From Paraburkholderia sp. C35 (GTDB taxonomy: Bacteria > Pseudomonadota > Gammaproteobacteria > Burkholderiales > Burkholderiaceae): a DNA stretch of 37,229 nt. Below, piece after piece: positions 14,816-23,031 of the stretch. A program made the translations under genes and the position numbers. The stretch covers positions 1 to 37,229 of the forward strand of contig NZ_QBUY01000093.1 of NCBI RefSeq assembly GCF_003121405.1, written 5' to 3'. The notes under the pieces were generated by a model that had not been told where the DNA came from, did no database searches, and was given only the letters and a program-made list of their open reading frames with translations. Each line of letters opens with the position of its first letter. Position 1 is the stretch's first letter.

Positions 14816-15316
14816 CTAGCGTGCGCCGCGCACGCGCCGCAACTCGTCGAAAATGAGCAGCGCCGCGCCGATCGTGATCGCGGTATCCGCGAGATTGAAC
14901 GCCGGCCAGTGCCACGCGCCGACGTGAAAATCGAGGAAGTCGATCACGTGGCCGTACAGCAGGCGGTCGATCACGTTGCCGATTGCGCCGCCCATGATCA
15001 GCGAGAGCGCAGCGCAGAACAACTTCTGATTGCCATGCCGCTTGAGCAGATAGCAGATCAGCAGCGCCGCACCGACGCCCAGCGCAGTGAAGGCCCAGCG
15101 CTGCCAGCCGCCCGCCATTGCCAGGAAGCTGAACGCCGCGCCGCGGTTGTACACCAGCACGAGGTTGAAGAACGGCGCGATGGCATGCGACGAGCCATAC
15201 GCAAACACCTTCGCAATCGCGATCTTGGTCAACTGGTCGAACAGGATTACGACGACGGCAACGCCCAGCCACGGCGCGAGCGAACCGCCCGCGGGTTTCG
15301 ACAGCGTTCTGGACAT
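14816..15316 (-). CDS. lspA: Lipoprotein signal peptidase (signal peptidase II)
   Basis: This inner-membrane aspartic protease removes signal peptides from prolipoproteins after lipid attachment. Its 166 residues contain four hydrophobic segments, about 14-34, 68-91, 98-116 and 138-156. The family motifs are NRGAAFSFL (57-65), GNVIDRLLYGHVIDFLDF (113-130) and FNLADTAITIG (140-150). The conserved aspartates at 117, 126 and 144 include the catalytic pair. The ATG at 15316 shares one base with the ileS stop (TAATG), so translation is probably coupled. The frame extends upstream into ileS but that part is not LspA. A likely client in this window is the lipoprotein LivK. Confidence 0.96.
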   Translation of the reverse strand: MSRTLSKPAGGSLAPWLGVAVVVILFDQLTKIAIAKVFAYGSSHAIAPFFNLVLVYNRGAAFSFLAMAGGWQRWAFTALGVGAALLICYLLKRHGNQKLFCAALSLIMGGAIGNVIDRLLYGHVIDFLDFHVGAWHWPAFNLADTAITIGAALLIFDELRRVRGAR

Positions 15317-18153
15317 TATGCCGCGCTCCTCGATTCGCCGTTGCCGAACAGATTGCTGATGCAGCGGCCGCACAGCGTCGGGTGTTCCGCGTCTTCGCCG
15401 ACATCCTTACGGTAATGCCAGCAGCGCTCGCACTTCAGGTACTTCGAGGTGATCACGTCGACGCCTTCTTCTTCGACGTTCTCCACCTTCAGCACCGTCG
15501 CGCCCGACGTGATCAGCACGAACTTGAGGTCGGCGCCGAGGCTGGCGAGCGCTTCATGACGCGCGCCGCTTGCGCGGATTTCGACTTCCGCCTGCAGCGA
15601 CGAACCGATCTGGTTCGCGACGCGTGCTTCTTCCAGCGCTTTGGTCACGTCGCTGCGCACGGCGCGCAGCAGCGTCCACTTGTCGAGCAGCGCGCTCGCA
15701 TCGGCGACTTCCGGATACGCGTGATACGTCTCCGTGTAGATCGTCTCGCTGTTCGGCTGGAAAATCTTCCACGCTTCTTCCGCCGTGAACGACAGGAACG
15801 GTGCCATCAGACGCAGCAGACCATGCGCAATGTGATACAGCGCGGTCTGTGCCGAGCGGCGTGCGTTCGAATCGGACGCCGTGGTGTACAGGCGATCCTT
15901 CAAGACGTCGAGATAGAAGCCGCCGAGGTCTTCCGAGCAGAACGTCTGCAGCTTCGCGACCACCGGGTGGAACTCGTACCGGTCGTAGTGCGAGAGGATG
16001 TCCGCTTGCAGATTGGCCGTGAGCGCAACCGCGTAGCGATCGATTTCCAGCCACTCGCTGGCCGGGCGTGCGTGCTTCTCGAAGTCGAAATCCGACAGGT
16101 TCGCGAGCAGGAAGCGCAGCGTGTTGCGGATACGTCGATAGCTTTCCGTCACGCGCTTGAGAATTTCTTCGGAGATCGCGAGTTCGCCCGAGTAATCGGT
16201 CGAGGCGATCCACAGACGGATGATTTCCGCGCCGAGACGGTTCGCGACTTCATGAGGATCGATGCCGTTGCCAAGCGACTTCGACATCTTGCGGCCTTCG
16301 CCGTCGACGGTGAAGCCGTGCGTGAGCAGCGCGTTGTACGGCGGACGGCCATCGAGCATCGACGCCGTTAGCAGCGACGAATGGAACCAGCCGCGATGCT
16401 GGTCCGAGCCTTCCAGATACAGATCGGCCGGGAACTGCAGTTCGTCCTTGTGCGAGCCGCGCAGCACGTGCCAGTGCGTCGTGCCCGAATCGAACCACAC
16501 GTCGAGCGTGTCGCGGTTCTTTTCGTACATGTTGGCGTCGTCGCCGATCAGTTCGCGCGGATCGAGCGTTTGCCATGCTTCGATACCCGACACTTCGACG
16601 CGCTTCGCGACTTCTTCGAGCAGTTCCGGCGTGCGCGGATGCAGATCGCCCGTTTCCTTGTGCACGAAGAACGCCATCGGCACGCCCCATTGACGCTGAC
16701 GCGACAGCGTCCAGTCGGGACGGTTCGCGATCATCGCAAACAGACGCTGCTTGCCCCACGACGGATAGAACGCCGTCGCTTCGATGCCTTCGAGCGCCGT
16801 CTCGCGCAGCGTCTTGTCGCTGTCGTTCGGCTTGATGTCCATGCCGGCGAACCACTGCGACGTCGCGCGATAGATGATCGGCGTCTTGTGGCGCCAGCAG
16901 TGCATGTAGCTGTGCAGATACTTTTCGGTGCGCAGCAGCGAGCCGGCTTCGTCGAGTGCTTCGACGATCTTCGGGTTCGCGTCCCAGATCGACAGGCCGC
17001 CGAACAGCGCGAGCGATTCGATGTAACGGCCGTCGCCCATCACCGGGCTGATGATGTCCGAGTCGGGCATGTCGTGCGCCTTGCACGAGACAAAGTCTTC
17101 CACGCCGTATGCGGGCGCCGAGTGCACGATGCCCGTGCCCGATTCCGTCGTCACATAGTCGCCGAGATAGACGGGCGACGTGCGCTTGTACGACGGATGC
17201 GCCGACGCCAGCGGATGCGTAAAGCGCACGTTCGACAACTTCGCGCCAGGCGTTTTCGCGATGATCGTGCCGTCGATGCCATACGACTTCAGGCATTCCT
17301 CGACGCGCTCTTCAGCGAGGATCAGCAGGCCGCGCGGCGTATCGACCAGCGCGTACACGATCTCGGGGTGCACGTTGAGCGCCTGGTTCGCGGGGATCGT
17401 CCACGGCGTGGTTGTCCAGATCACGATGCCGCCTTCGTTGCGCGGCAGCGAAGCGAGCCCGAACGCCTGCGCGGTCTTTTCCGGCTCGGCAAACGGGAAG
17501 AGCACGTCGATGGTCGGATCGGTCTTGTCCTTGTATTCGACTTCCGCTTCAGCCAGCGCCGAGCCGCAGTCGAAACACCAGTTCACCGGCTTCAGGCCAC
17601 GGTACACGTAGCCCTTCTCCATGATCTTCGCGAGCGCGCGGATTTCGCCGGCTTCGTTTGCGAAGTTCATCGTCTTGTACGGGTTGTCCCAGTCGCCGAG
17701 CACGCCCAGGCGGCGGAAGCCTACCTTCTGCTTTTCGATCTGCTCGGTCGCGTAAGCGCGCGCCTTCTGCATCACTTCGGCAGCGGGCAGCGACTTGCCG
17801 AACTGCTTTTCGATCTGGATTTCGATCGGCATGCCGTGGCAGTCCCAGCCCGGCACATAGACAGCGTCGAAGCCCGCGAGATTGCGCGCCTTGACGATCA
17901 TGTCCTTCAGGATCTTGTTCACCGCGTGGCCGAGGTGGATGTCGCCGTTCGCATACGGCGGGCCGTCGTGCAGGATGAACTTCTTGCGGCCCTTCGAGGC
18001 GGCGCGGATCGTCTCGTAGATCTTGCGTTCCTGCCACTCCTTGACCCATTGCGGCTCGCGCTTGGGCAGATCGCCGCGCATCGGGAACGGGGTGTCCAGC
18101 AGGTTGACGGGATAGCGGGCCTGCGGTTTCGAATCGGCTTTCTTGTTGCTCAT
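15316..18153 (-). CDS. ileS: Isoleucyl-tRNA synthetase
   Basis: This class I synthetase charges tRNA-Ile and edits misactivated valine. Its 945 residues (E. coli 938) are intact. The HIGH motif appears as HLGH (73-76) and KMSKS is at 622-626. The connective editing domain (about 200-400) shows TTPWTIPANQAL. The C-terminal zinc site has Cys908, Cys911, Cys928 and Cys931 in the pattern CxxC...CxxC. This is the bacterial-type enzyme with the C-terminal zinc finger. No clear ribosome binding site precedes the ATG at 18153. It lies between ribF (188-bp gap) and lspA (1-base overlap), the usual proteobacterial order. Confidence 0.98.
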   Translation of the reverse strand: MSNKKADSKPQARYPVNLLDTPFPMRGDLPKREPQWVKEWQERKIYETIRAASKGRKKFILHDGPPYANGDIHLGHAVNKILKDMIVKARNLAGFDAVYVPGWDCHGMPIEIQIEKQFGKSLPAAEVMQKARAYATEQIEKQKVGFRRLGVLGDWDNPYKTMNFANEAGEIRALAKIMEKGYVYRGLKPVNWCFDCGSALAEAEVEYKDKTDPTIDVLFPFAEPEKTAQAFGLASLPRNEGGIVIWTTTPWTIPANQALNVHPEIVYALVDTPRGLLILAEERVEECLKSYGIDGTIIAKTPGAKLSNVRFTHPLASAHPSYKRTSPVYLGDYVTTESGTGIVHSAPAYGVEDFVSCKAHDMPDSDIISPVMGDGRYIESLALFGGLSIWDANPKIVEALDEAGSLLRTEKYLHSYMHCWRHKTPIIYRATSQWFAGMDIKPNDSDKTLRETALEGIEATAFYPSWGKQRLFAMIANRPDWTLSRQRQWGVPMAFFVHKETGDLHPRTPELLEEVAKRVEVSGIEAWQTLDPRELIGDDANMYEKNRDTLDVWFDSGTTHWHVLRGSHKDELQFPADLYLEGSDQHRGWFHSSLLTASMLDGRPPYNALLTHGFTVDGEGRKMSKSLGNGIDPHEVANRLGAEIIRLWIASTDYSGELAISEEILKRVTESYRRIRNTLRFLLANLSDFDFEKHARPASEWLEIDRYAVALTANLQADILSHYDRYEFHPVVAKLQTFCSEDLGGFYLDVLKDRLYTTASDSNARRSAQTALYHIAHGLLRLMAPFLSFTAEEAWKIFQPNSETIYTETYHAYPEVADASALLDKWTLLRAVRSDVTKALEEARVANQIGSSLQAEVEIRASGARHEALASLGADLKFVLITSGATVLKVENVEEEGVDVITSKYLKCERCWHYRKDVGEDAEHPTLCGRCISNLFGNGESRSAA

Positions 18154-18341
18154 GGTGAGGTAGCGGTGAATACGGTGTTAGGGCGCGGCATGCTTGGCCA
18201 CCTGCGTGGCGCCGTGCGGATCGGCTGACGATTTACCTTGCGTCGCGCACCGTGCGGGCCGGCTGCAGAGGCGTGCGGCGCCCGTCGATACGCGGTGGAC
18301 GGTGTGTGCTTCACGCTCGCGCTTCGCACACACCGCGACGG

Positions 18342-19334
18342 TCATCTAATTCGGTCGGTGGCCGACGTGGCGAAACCAGTGGAACGGCTGCCCGGCGCGT
18401 CGCCGACGGCCTCGAACCAGGCGCGGGCGTTCGTGACGTCGCGCGCGATCGCGGCCGTCAGCGTTTCGAGATCGACGTATTTTTCTTCGTCGCGCAGCTT
18501 CTTCAGAAACTCGACGCGCACGAGCTTGCCGTATGCGTCGCCATGCCAGTCGAGCAGGTGCACTTCGAGCAGCACGCGGCCGGAGTCGTCGACGGTGGGC
18601 CGCAAGCCGAGGCTCGCGACGCCCGGCAGCGGCTGGTCCGCAATGCCATGCACGCGCACGATGAAAATGCCCGACAGCGCGGGACGCTTATGCGCAATGG
18701 GCAGATTCAATGTGGGAAAACCGAGATCGCGACCGAGCTTCAAACCATGCACGACATGGCCGCTGATCAGATAGTCGCGGCCGAGCGCGGCGCGTGCCGC
18801 ATCGAGATCGCCTGCGATCAGCGAAGTACGCACGCCAGAGCTGGAAATACGCGCGCCGGATGGATCGGCGACGGTGGCCATCTGTTCGACTTCGAAGCCG
18901 TATTCCTGGCCCGCCGCCTTCAGCGAATTGAAATCGCCCGCGCGCTTCGCGCCATAGCGGAAGTCGTCGCCGATCATGACCCAGCGCGCATGCAACCCGT
19001 TGACGATGATCCGCTCGACGAACGCATCCGGCGACTGGCTGGCGAACGTATGGTTGAAGTGCTCGACGACCACGCGATCGACGCCGTTCATGCGCAATGC
19101 TTCGAGCTTGTCGCGCAGCATCGCGATGCGCGGCGGCGCGCTGGCGGGATTGAAGAACTCGCGCGGGTGCGGCTCGAAGGTCATCACGCAGACGGGCAGG
19201 CCGCGCGCGTCGGCGGCAGCGCGGACGCGGGCGAGCAATGCCTGATGCCCGCGGTGGACACCGTCGAAGTTGCCGATGGTCAGTGCGCAGGGCGCACGGC
19301 TTTCGGCATTGGGAAGACCGCGGAAGACTCTCAC
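18342..19334 (-). CDS. ribF: Bifunctional riboflavin kinase / FAD synthetase
   Basis: RibF phosphorylates riboflavin to FMN and adenylylates FMN to FAD. With a GTG start at 19334 the product has 330 residues, slightly longer than the E. coli enzyme. The N-terminal nucleotidyltransferase domain has GNFDGVHRGH (21-30) and MIGDDFRYG. The C-terminal flavokinase domain has GRDLGFPTLNL. The GTG is chosen because VRVFRGL aligns with the family N-terminus; the frame is open up to 20090 but there overlaps purN antisense. A perfect -10 TATAAT lies 46 nt upstream. It is divergent from purN with a 117-bp spacer. The last 20 or so residues (PGSRSTGFATSATDRIR) look like a non-conserved tail. Confidence 0.94.
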   Translation of the reverse strand: MRVFRGLPNAESRAPCALTIGNFDGVHRGHQALLARVRAAADARGLPVCVMTFEPHPREFFNPASAPPRIAMLRDKLEALRMNGVDRVVVEHFNHTFASQSPDAFVERIIVNGLHARWVMIGDDFRYGAKRAGDFNSLKAAGQEYGFEVEQMATVADPSGARISSSGVRTSLIAGDLDAARAALGRDYLISGHVVHGLKLGRDLGFPTLNLPIAHKRPALSGIFIVRVHGIADQPLPGVASLGLRPTVDDSGRVLLEVHLLDWHGDAYGKLVRVEFLKKLRDEEKYVDLETLTAAIARDVTNARAWFEAVGDAPGSRSTGFATSATDRIR

Positions 19335-19380
19335 GATAGAGGCGAAGGATTTGAGCGGGCCAGATGCCGCAAAACAATCG

Positions 19381-19386
19381 ATTATA
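19381..19386 (-). promoter_or_regulatory. -10 box of ribF
   Basis: On the minus strand there is a perfect TATAAT, 46 nt upstream of the GTG start of ribF, in the ribF/purN spacer. No recognisable -35 lies 16-18 bp further up, so only the -10 is called. Confidence 0.45.
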
Positions 19387-19439
19387 AACGCACAGTGCGC
19401 CACCCGGCGCCGGCGCGCGGATCGGGCATGGCCGAATGA

Positions 19440-19445
19440 TAAAAT
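19440..19445 (+). promoter_or_regulatory. -10-like box abutting purN
   Basis: TAAAAT ends 6 nt before the purN ATG (19452). If used, purN mRNA would be leaderless or nearly so. There is no good -35 and no Shine-Dalgarno sequence. The arrangement mirrors that of clpS. Confidence 0.35.
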
Positions 19446-19451
19446 CCGCGG

Positions 19452-20123
19452 ATGAAAAATCTCGTCATTCTGATTTCCGGACGGGGCAGCAACATGGAAG
19501 CCATCGTACGCGCCTGTGCAGCCGAGGGCTGGCAGGCGCGCGTCGCCGCTGTGATTGCCAACCGTCCAGACGCCGCCGGGCTTGAGTTCGCGGCGTCGCA
19601 AGGTATTGCCACCGCTGTTGTTGACCACAGGCAGTTTAACGACCGCGAAAGCTTCGACGCCGCGCTCGCGCGCGAGATTGACGGATTCGCGCCCGATCTC
19701 GTCGTGCTCGCCGGTTTCATGCGGGTGCTGACCGACGCTTTCGTCAACCATTATGCTGGCCGCATGATCAACGTGCATCCGTCGCTGCTGCCGAGCTTTC
19801 CGGGCCTCAAGACGCATCAGCAGGCGCTCGACGCGGGCGTGCGGCTGCACGGCGCGTCGGTGCATTTCGTCACGCCGACGCTCGATCACGGCCCGATCGT
19901 GCTGCAGTCGGCTGTACCCGTCTTGCCCGGCGACGACGCCGCAGCGCTTGCCGCGCGCGTGCTCGACACCGAACATGTGATTTATCCGCGCGCCGTGCGC
20001 TGGTTCGTCGAAGGGCGGATTGCCGTCGATGGCCTGCGCGTGACCGTGACGCCACCCGAGCCGCAGTGGCTCTTCCTTGACACACAACACGCAAGCCAGA
20101 AAAACGCCGGGGAGGGCGCATGA
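19452..20123 (+). CDS. purN: Phosphoribosylglycinamide formyltransferase 1
   Basis: PurN transfers a formyl group from 10-formyl-tetrahydrofolate to glycinamide ribonucleotide, step three of purine synthesis. Its 223 residues include a short C-terminal extension (about 10) beyond the E. coli length. The substrate phosphate loop is SGRGSNMEA (9-17). The catalytic triad Asn107, His109 and Asp145 lies in INVHPSLLPSFPG and HFVTPTLDHG. The ATG directly follows TAAAAT by 6 nt, with no ribosome binding site. The stop codon overlaps the ATG of the next gene (ATGA), indicating translational coupling to the RNA methyltransferase. Confidence 0.97.
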   Translation: MKNLVILISGRGSNMEAIVRACAAEGWQARVAAVIANRPDAAGLEFAASQGIATAVVDHRQFNDRESFDAALAREIDGFAPDLVVLAGFMRVLTDAFVNHYAGRMINVHPSLLPSFPGLKTHQQALDAGVRLHGASVHFVTPTLDHGPIVLQSAVPVLPGDDAAALAARVLDTEHVIYPRAVRWFVEGRIAVDGLRVTVTPPEPQWLFLDTQHASQKNAGEGA

Positions 20124-21379
20124 GACTGCATGGATTTCTGATTGGACAAACCGAGACTTTGCTCGCCGACGTTCTCAAGTTCACCGGCCCCGCCGATGCG
20201 GCAACCAGCCGGTTTTTCCGCGCGCATCCGAAGCTCGGCCACGGCGAGCGCGGCGTGATCGCGGAAGCGGTGTTCGCAGTGCTGCGTCGCAAGATGGAAT
20301 TTGCGCATCTGGCGGAAAGCGGCAGCGGCAATCCTAATCGCCGCATGGCTTTGCTCGGATTGATGCAGACAGCGGGCCGTACGGCTCTGAAGCCGTTCGT
20401 GTCGGAAGCGGAAAGCGCGTGGCTCGAGCACGTGTCGAAGATCGATCCGCAAAGCTTGCCGCTGCGCACGCGCCTGAATCTGCCCGAATGGATCTACACC
20501 GCGCTCAGCCAGCGTTTCGAAGCTGAAGAACTCGCGCATCTGGCCGCGGCGCTGAACTATCCGGCGCCGCTCGATCTGCGCGCCAACCCGATCAAGGCGA
20601 GCCGCGACGATGTGCTGGGCGTGCTGTCGAAGTCGGGCATCGAGGCGGGCGCGACGCCGTACGCGCCGTTCGGCATCCGCGTGGCAGGCAAGCCGCCGCT
20701 CACCAAGCTCGATGCGTTCCAGCAAGGCTGGCTCGAAGTGCAAGATGAAGGCAGCCAGTTGCTGTGCTCGCTGGTCGCGCCCAAGCGCGGCGAGATGATC
20801 GTCGACTTCTGCGCGGGCGCGGGCGGCAAGACGCTGGCGCTCGGCGCGATGATGCGCTCGACGGGTCGACTGTACGCATTCGATATTTCCGACCGACGCC
20901 TCGCCAAGCTCAAGCCGCGCCTCGCGCGCAGCGGGCTGTCGAACGTGAACCCGGTGCTGATCGACAGCGAACACGATGCGAAGATCAAGCGGTTGGCGGG
21001 CAAGATCGACCGCGTGCTGGTCGACGCGCCTTGCAGCGGTTTGGGCACGCTGCGCCGCAATCCCGATCTGAAGTGGCGCCAGTCGCCGGAGTCGATTACC
21101 GAACTCACGCCGAAGCAGCTGTCGATTCTCACGAGTGCCGCGCGCCTCGTGAAGAAGGGTGGCCGCCTCGTCTACGCAACCTGCAGTATTCTCGATGCGG
21201 AAAACGAAGGCGTGGTCCAGAAATTCCTCGCCGATCACCCCGATTTCGTGCTCGTGCCCGCGCGTGACGTGCTCGCCGAGCAGCGCATCGAGCTGGAAAT
21301 GGGCGATTACCTGTCGCTGTGGCCGCATCGTCATGCGACGGATGGCTTCTTCGCGGCAGTGCTGGAGCGCCGCGGCTAA
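20120..21379 (+). CDS. RsmB/NOP-family rRNA cytosine-5 methyltransferase
   Basis: This SAM-dependent m5C RNA methyltransferase is of the Nol1/Nop2/Sun family, to which 16S rRNA enzyme RsmB belongs. Its 419 residues comprise an N-terminal helical region (1-130), a linker and a Rossmann-fold domain. Motif I is VDFCAGAGGKT (SAM binding). The two family cysteines are Cys305 in DAPCSGLGTLRRNPDLKW (motif IV, product release) and Cys355 in YATCSI (motif VI, nucleophile). The N-terminal part is not clearly the NusB-like domain of classical RsmB, and Burkholderia relatives usually carry another rsmB near fmt, so the target base is left open. GGGGAGG precedes the ATG, which overlaps the purN stop. Confidence 0.9.
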   Translation: MRLHGFLIGQTETLLADVLKFTGPADAATSRFFRAHPKLGHGERGVIAEAVFAVLRRKMEFAHLAESGSGNPNRRMALLGLMQTAGRTALKPFVSEAESAWLEHVSKIDPQSLPLRTRLNLPEWIYTALSQRFEAEELAHLAAALNYPAPLDLRANPIKASRDDVLGVLSKSGIEAGATPYAPFGIRVAGKPPLTKLDAFQQGWLEVQDEGSQLLCSLVAPKRGEMIVDFCAGAGGKTLALGAMMRSTGRLYAFDISDRRLAKLKPRLARSGLSNVNPVLIDSEHDAKIKRLAGKIDRVLVDAPCSGLGTLRRNPDLKWRQSPESITELTPKQLSILTSAARLVKKGGRLVYATCSILDAENEGVVQKFLADHPDFVLVPARDVLAEQRIELEMGDYLSLWPHRHATDGFFAAVLERRG

Positions 21380-21478
21380 GCCTCACGCGCGACGAGCGGT
21401 CGGGATTCAAGCGGTCGGGCCGGCGCACACGTCTTAAGCGCCGCGCTGGCCGCGAGGCCGCCAGTCGCGGGAAACATC

Positions 21479-22834
21479 ATGCAAAACCATCTTTTCTTTC
21501 ACACGCTGGGCGATGTCGCGCGCGATTTCGGTCAGCCTGCCAGTCTGTGGCAAGTCGCCGTGCTGGTCGGCACGCTGGCGCTCGCGTGGATTCTCGCGCG
21601 GCTGGCACGTCGCGCGCTCGACGCCAAGCGCGAAAGCCGCTACGGCGCGGTGCGGTTCGGTGCCGAGGCGCTCAATCGCGCGTTCTTTCCGCTGCTGGGC
21701 GGCGTGCTGCTCTTCATCGCGCGGGCGATTGCCGGGCAGTTCATCCATACGTCGCTGCTCGATCTCGCGCTGGTGCCGCTGTTCGGCATCGGGCTGATCT
21801 ATATCGTGTTCTACCTCGCACGGCGCGTGTTTGGCAGCGATGGCAGCACGCACACGTGGCTGTCGCTGGTCGAGAAGGTCGTGTCGCTGATCGTCTGGGT
21901 CGGCATGGTGCTGACCGTGCTGGGCATCCAGAACGATGTGCTCAAGTGGATGAACAGCGTGCAGTTCCGGATCGCCAACACGCATGTGACGCTGCTGTCG
22001 ATGCTCTCCGGCCTGCTGTGGGTGTGCGTGACGATGATCGTCGCGATGTGGCTCGGCGCGGCGCTCGAAGACCGGCTGATGCGCTCGGGCTCGCTCGATG
22101 CGAACCTGAAAGTGGTGCTGTCGCGCGTCGGTCGGGCGCTGCTGATTCTGGGCGCCATTCTGATCAGCCTGTCGCTGGTCGGCATCGACATCACCGTGCT
22201 GGGCGTGTTTGGCGGCGCGCTCGGCGTGGGCCTCGGCTTTGGCTTGCAGAAGATCGCGAGCAACTACGTGTCGGGCTTCATCATCCTGATCGACCGGTCG
22301 CTGCGCATCGGCGACACGATCAACGTGAGCGGCCTGCAGGGCATGGTCACGCAAATCCGCACGCGTTATACCGTCGTGCGCGGGCTGGACGGCATCGAGA
22401 CCCTGATTCCAAACGAAAAGCTGATCACCGACGTCGTGCAGAACCAGTCGTCGTATCTGACGCGCGGCAACGCTAAGGCGACCGTCCAGATTGCCTATTC
22501 GACCGATGTCGAAAAGGCGATGGCGCTGCTGGTCGAGGCCACGCAGGGCGTCGATCGGGTGCTGCAGGATCCGGCGCCAACGCCTTATCTGGCAGGCTTC
22601 GGCCCGGACGGCATCAATCTGGAACTCGGCTACTGGATTCAGGACGCCGCGACGGGCACGTCGGGCGTGCGCTCGAATGTGAATCGCAACATCTGGCGGC
22701 TTTTCTCGGAAAACGGCATTGCGATTCCCTATGCGCAACGTGAAGTGCGCATCGTTGCAGGCAGCAGCGACATCATGTCGCAGCCGGTAACAATGACCGG
22801 CCGGGCGGTCAACGAATCCGGCAGCGCCGCCTGA
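21479..22834 (+). CDS. MscS-family mechanosensitive ion channel
   Basis: This inner-membrane channel releases solutes under hypo-osmotic tension. Its 451 residues have hydrophobic segments near 22-42, 68-88, 93-114, 132-150, 172-194 and 218-236, then the pore helix 240-262 (GVGLGFGLQKIASNYVSG), which is the MscS signature. The soluble beta domain follows (RIGDTINVSGLQGMV, then ETLIPNEKLITD). It has more membrane segments than E. coli MscS (286 residues, three), placing it with the intermediate-size paralogues. The start is supported by GGGAAA upstream of the ATG. It lies 99 bp after the RNA methyltransferase on the same strand with no terminator seen between, so co-transcription is possible. 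Confidence 0.93.
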   Translation: MQNHLFFHTLGDVARDFGQPASLWQVAVLVGTLALAWILARLARRALDAKRESRYGAVRFGAEALNRAFFPLLGGVLLFIARAIAGQFIHTSLLDLALVPLFGIGLIYIVFYLARRVFGSDGSTHTWLSLVEKVVSLIVWVGMVLTVLGIQNDVLKWMNSVQFRIANTHVTLLSMLSGLLWVCVTMIVAMWLGAALEDRLMRSGSLDANLKVVLSRVGRALLILGAILISLSLVGIDITVLGVFGGALGVGLGFGLQKIASNYVSGFIILIDRSLRIGDTINVSGLQGMVTQIRTRYTVVRGLDGIETLIPNEKLITDVVQNQSSYLTRGNAKATVQIAYSTDVEKAMALLVEATQGVDRVLQDPAPTPYLAGFGPDGINLELGYWIQDAATGTSGVRSNVNRNIWRLFSENGIAIPYAQREVRIVAGSSDIMSQPVTMTGRAVNESGSAA

Positions 22835-23031
22835 GGCGGGCGTCGGCGGTCCCTATGCGCGGGTTCGACCCCGTATTTCGACGGTTCCAGTTGACCGCGC
22901 ACAACAAATTCCTCATTTGTTACAGACACTTGGAACCGTTCGCGTAAAATATCGTCAAAATTCCTCGTTTGCTTTCACTTTCTTGACATCCGCCGTTGTA
23001 TCCTTGCGCGAATGTCTTCGTTCCTAGGTAA

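Noticed and set aside
16381..18228. 615-codon open frame on the plus strand opposite ileS
   Set aside because: It is an antisense shadow of ileS with the same Arg/Val/His-rich composition and no start signals or homology.
19335..20090. N-terminal extension of the ribF frame to 582 codons
   Set aside because: It overlaps purN antisense and its sequence is unlike RibF. The family start aligns with the GTG at 19334, and a TATAAT lies just upstream of that.
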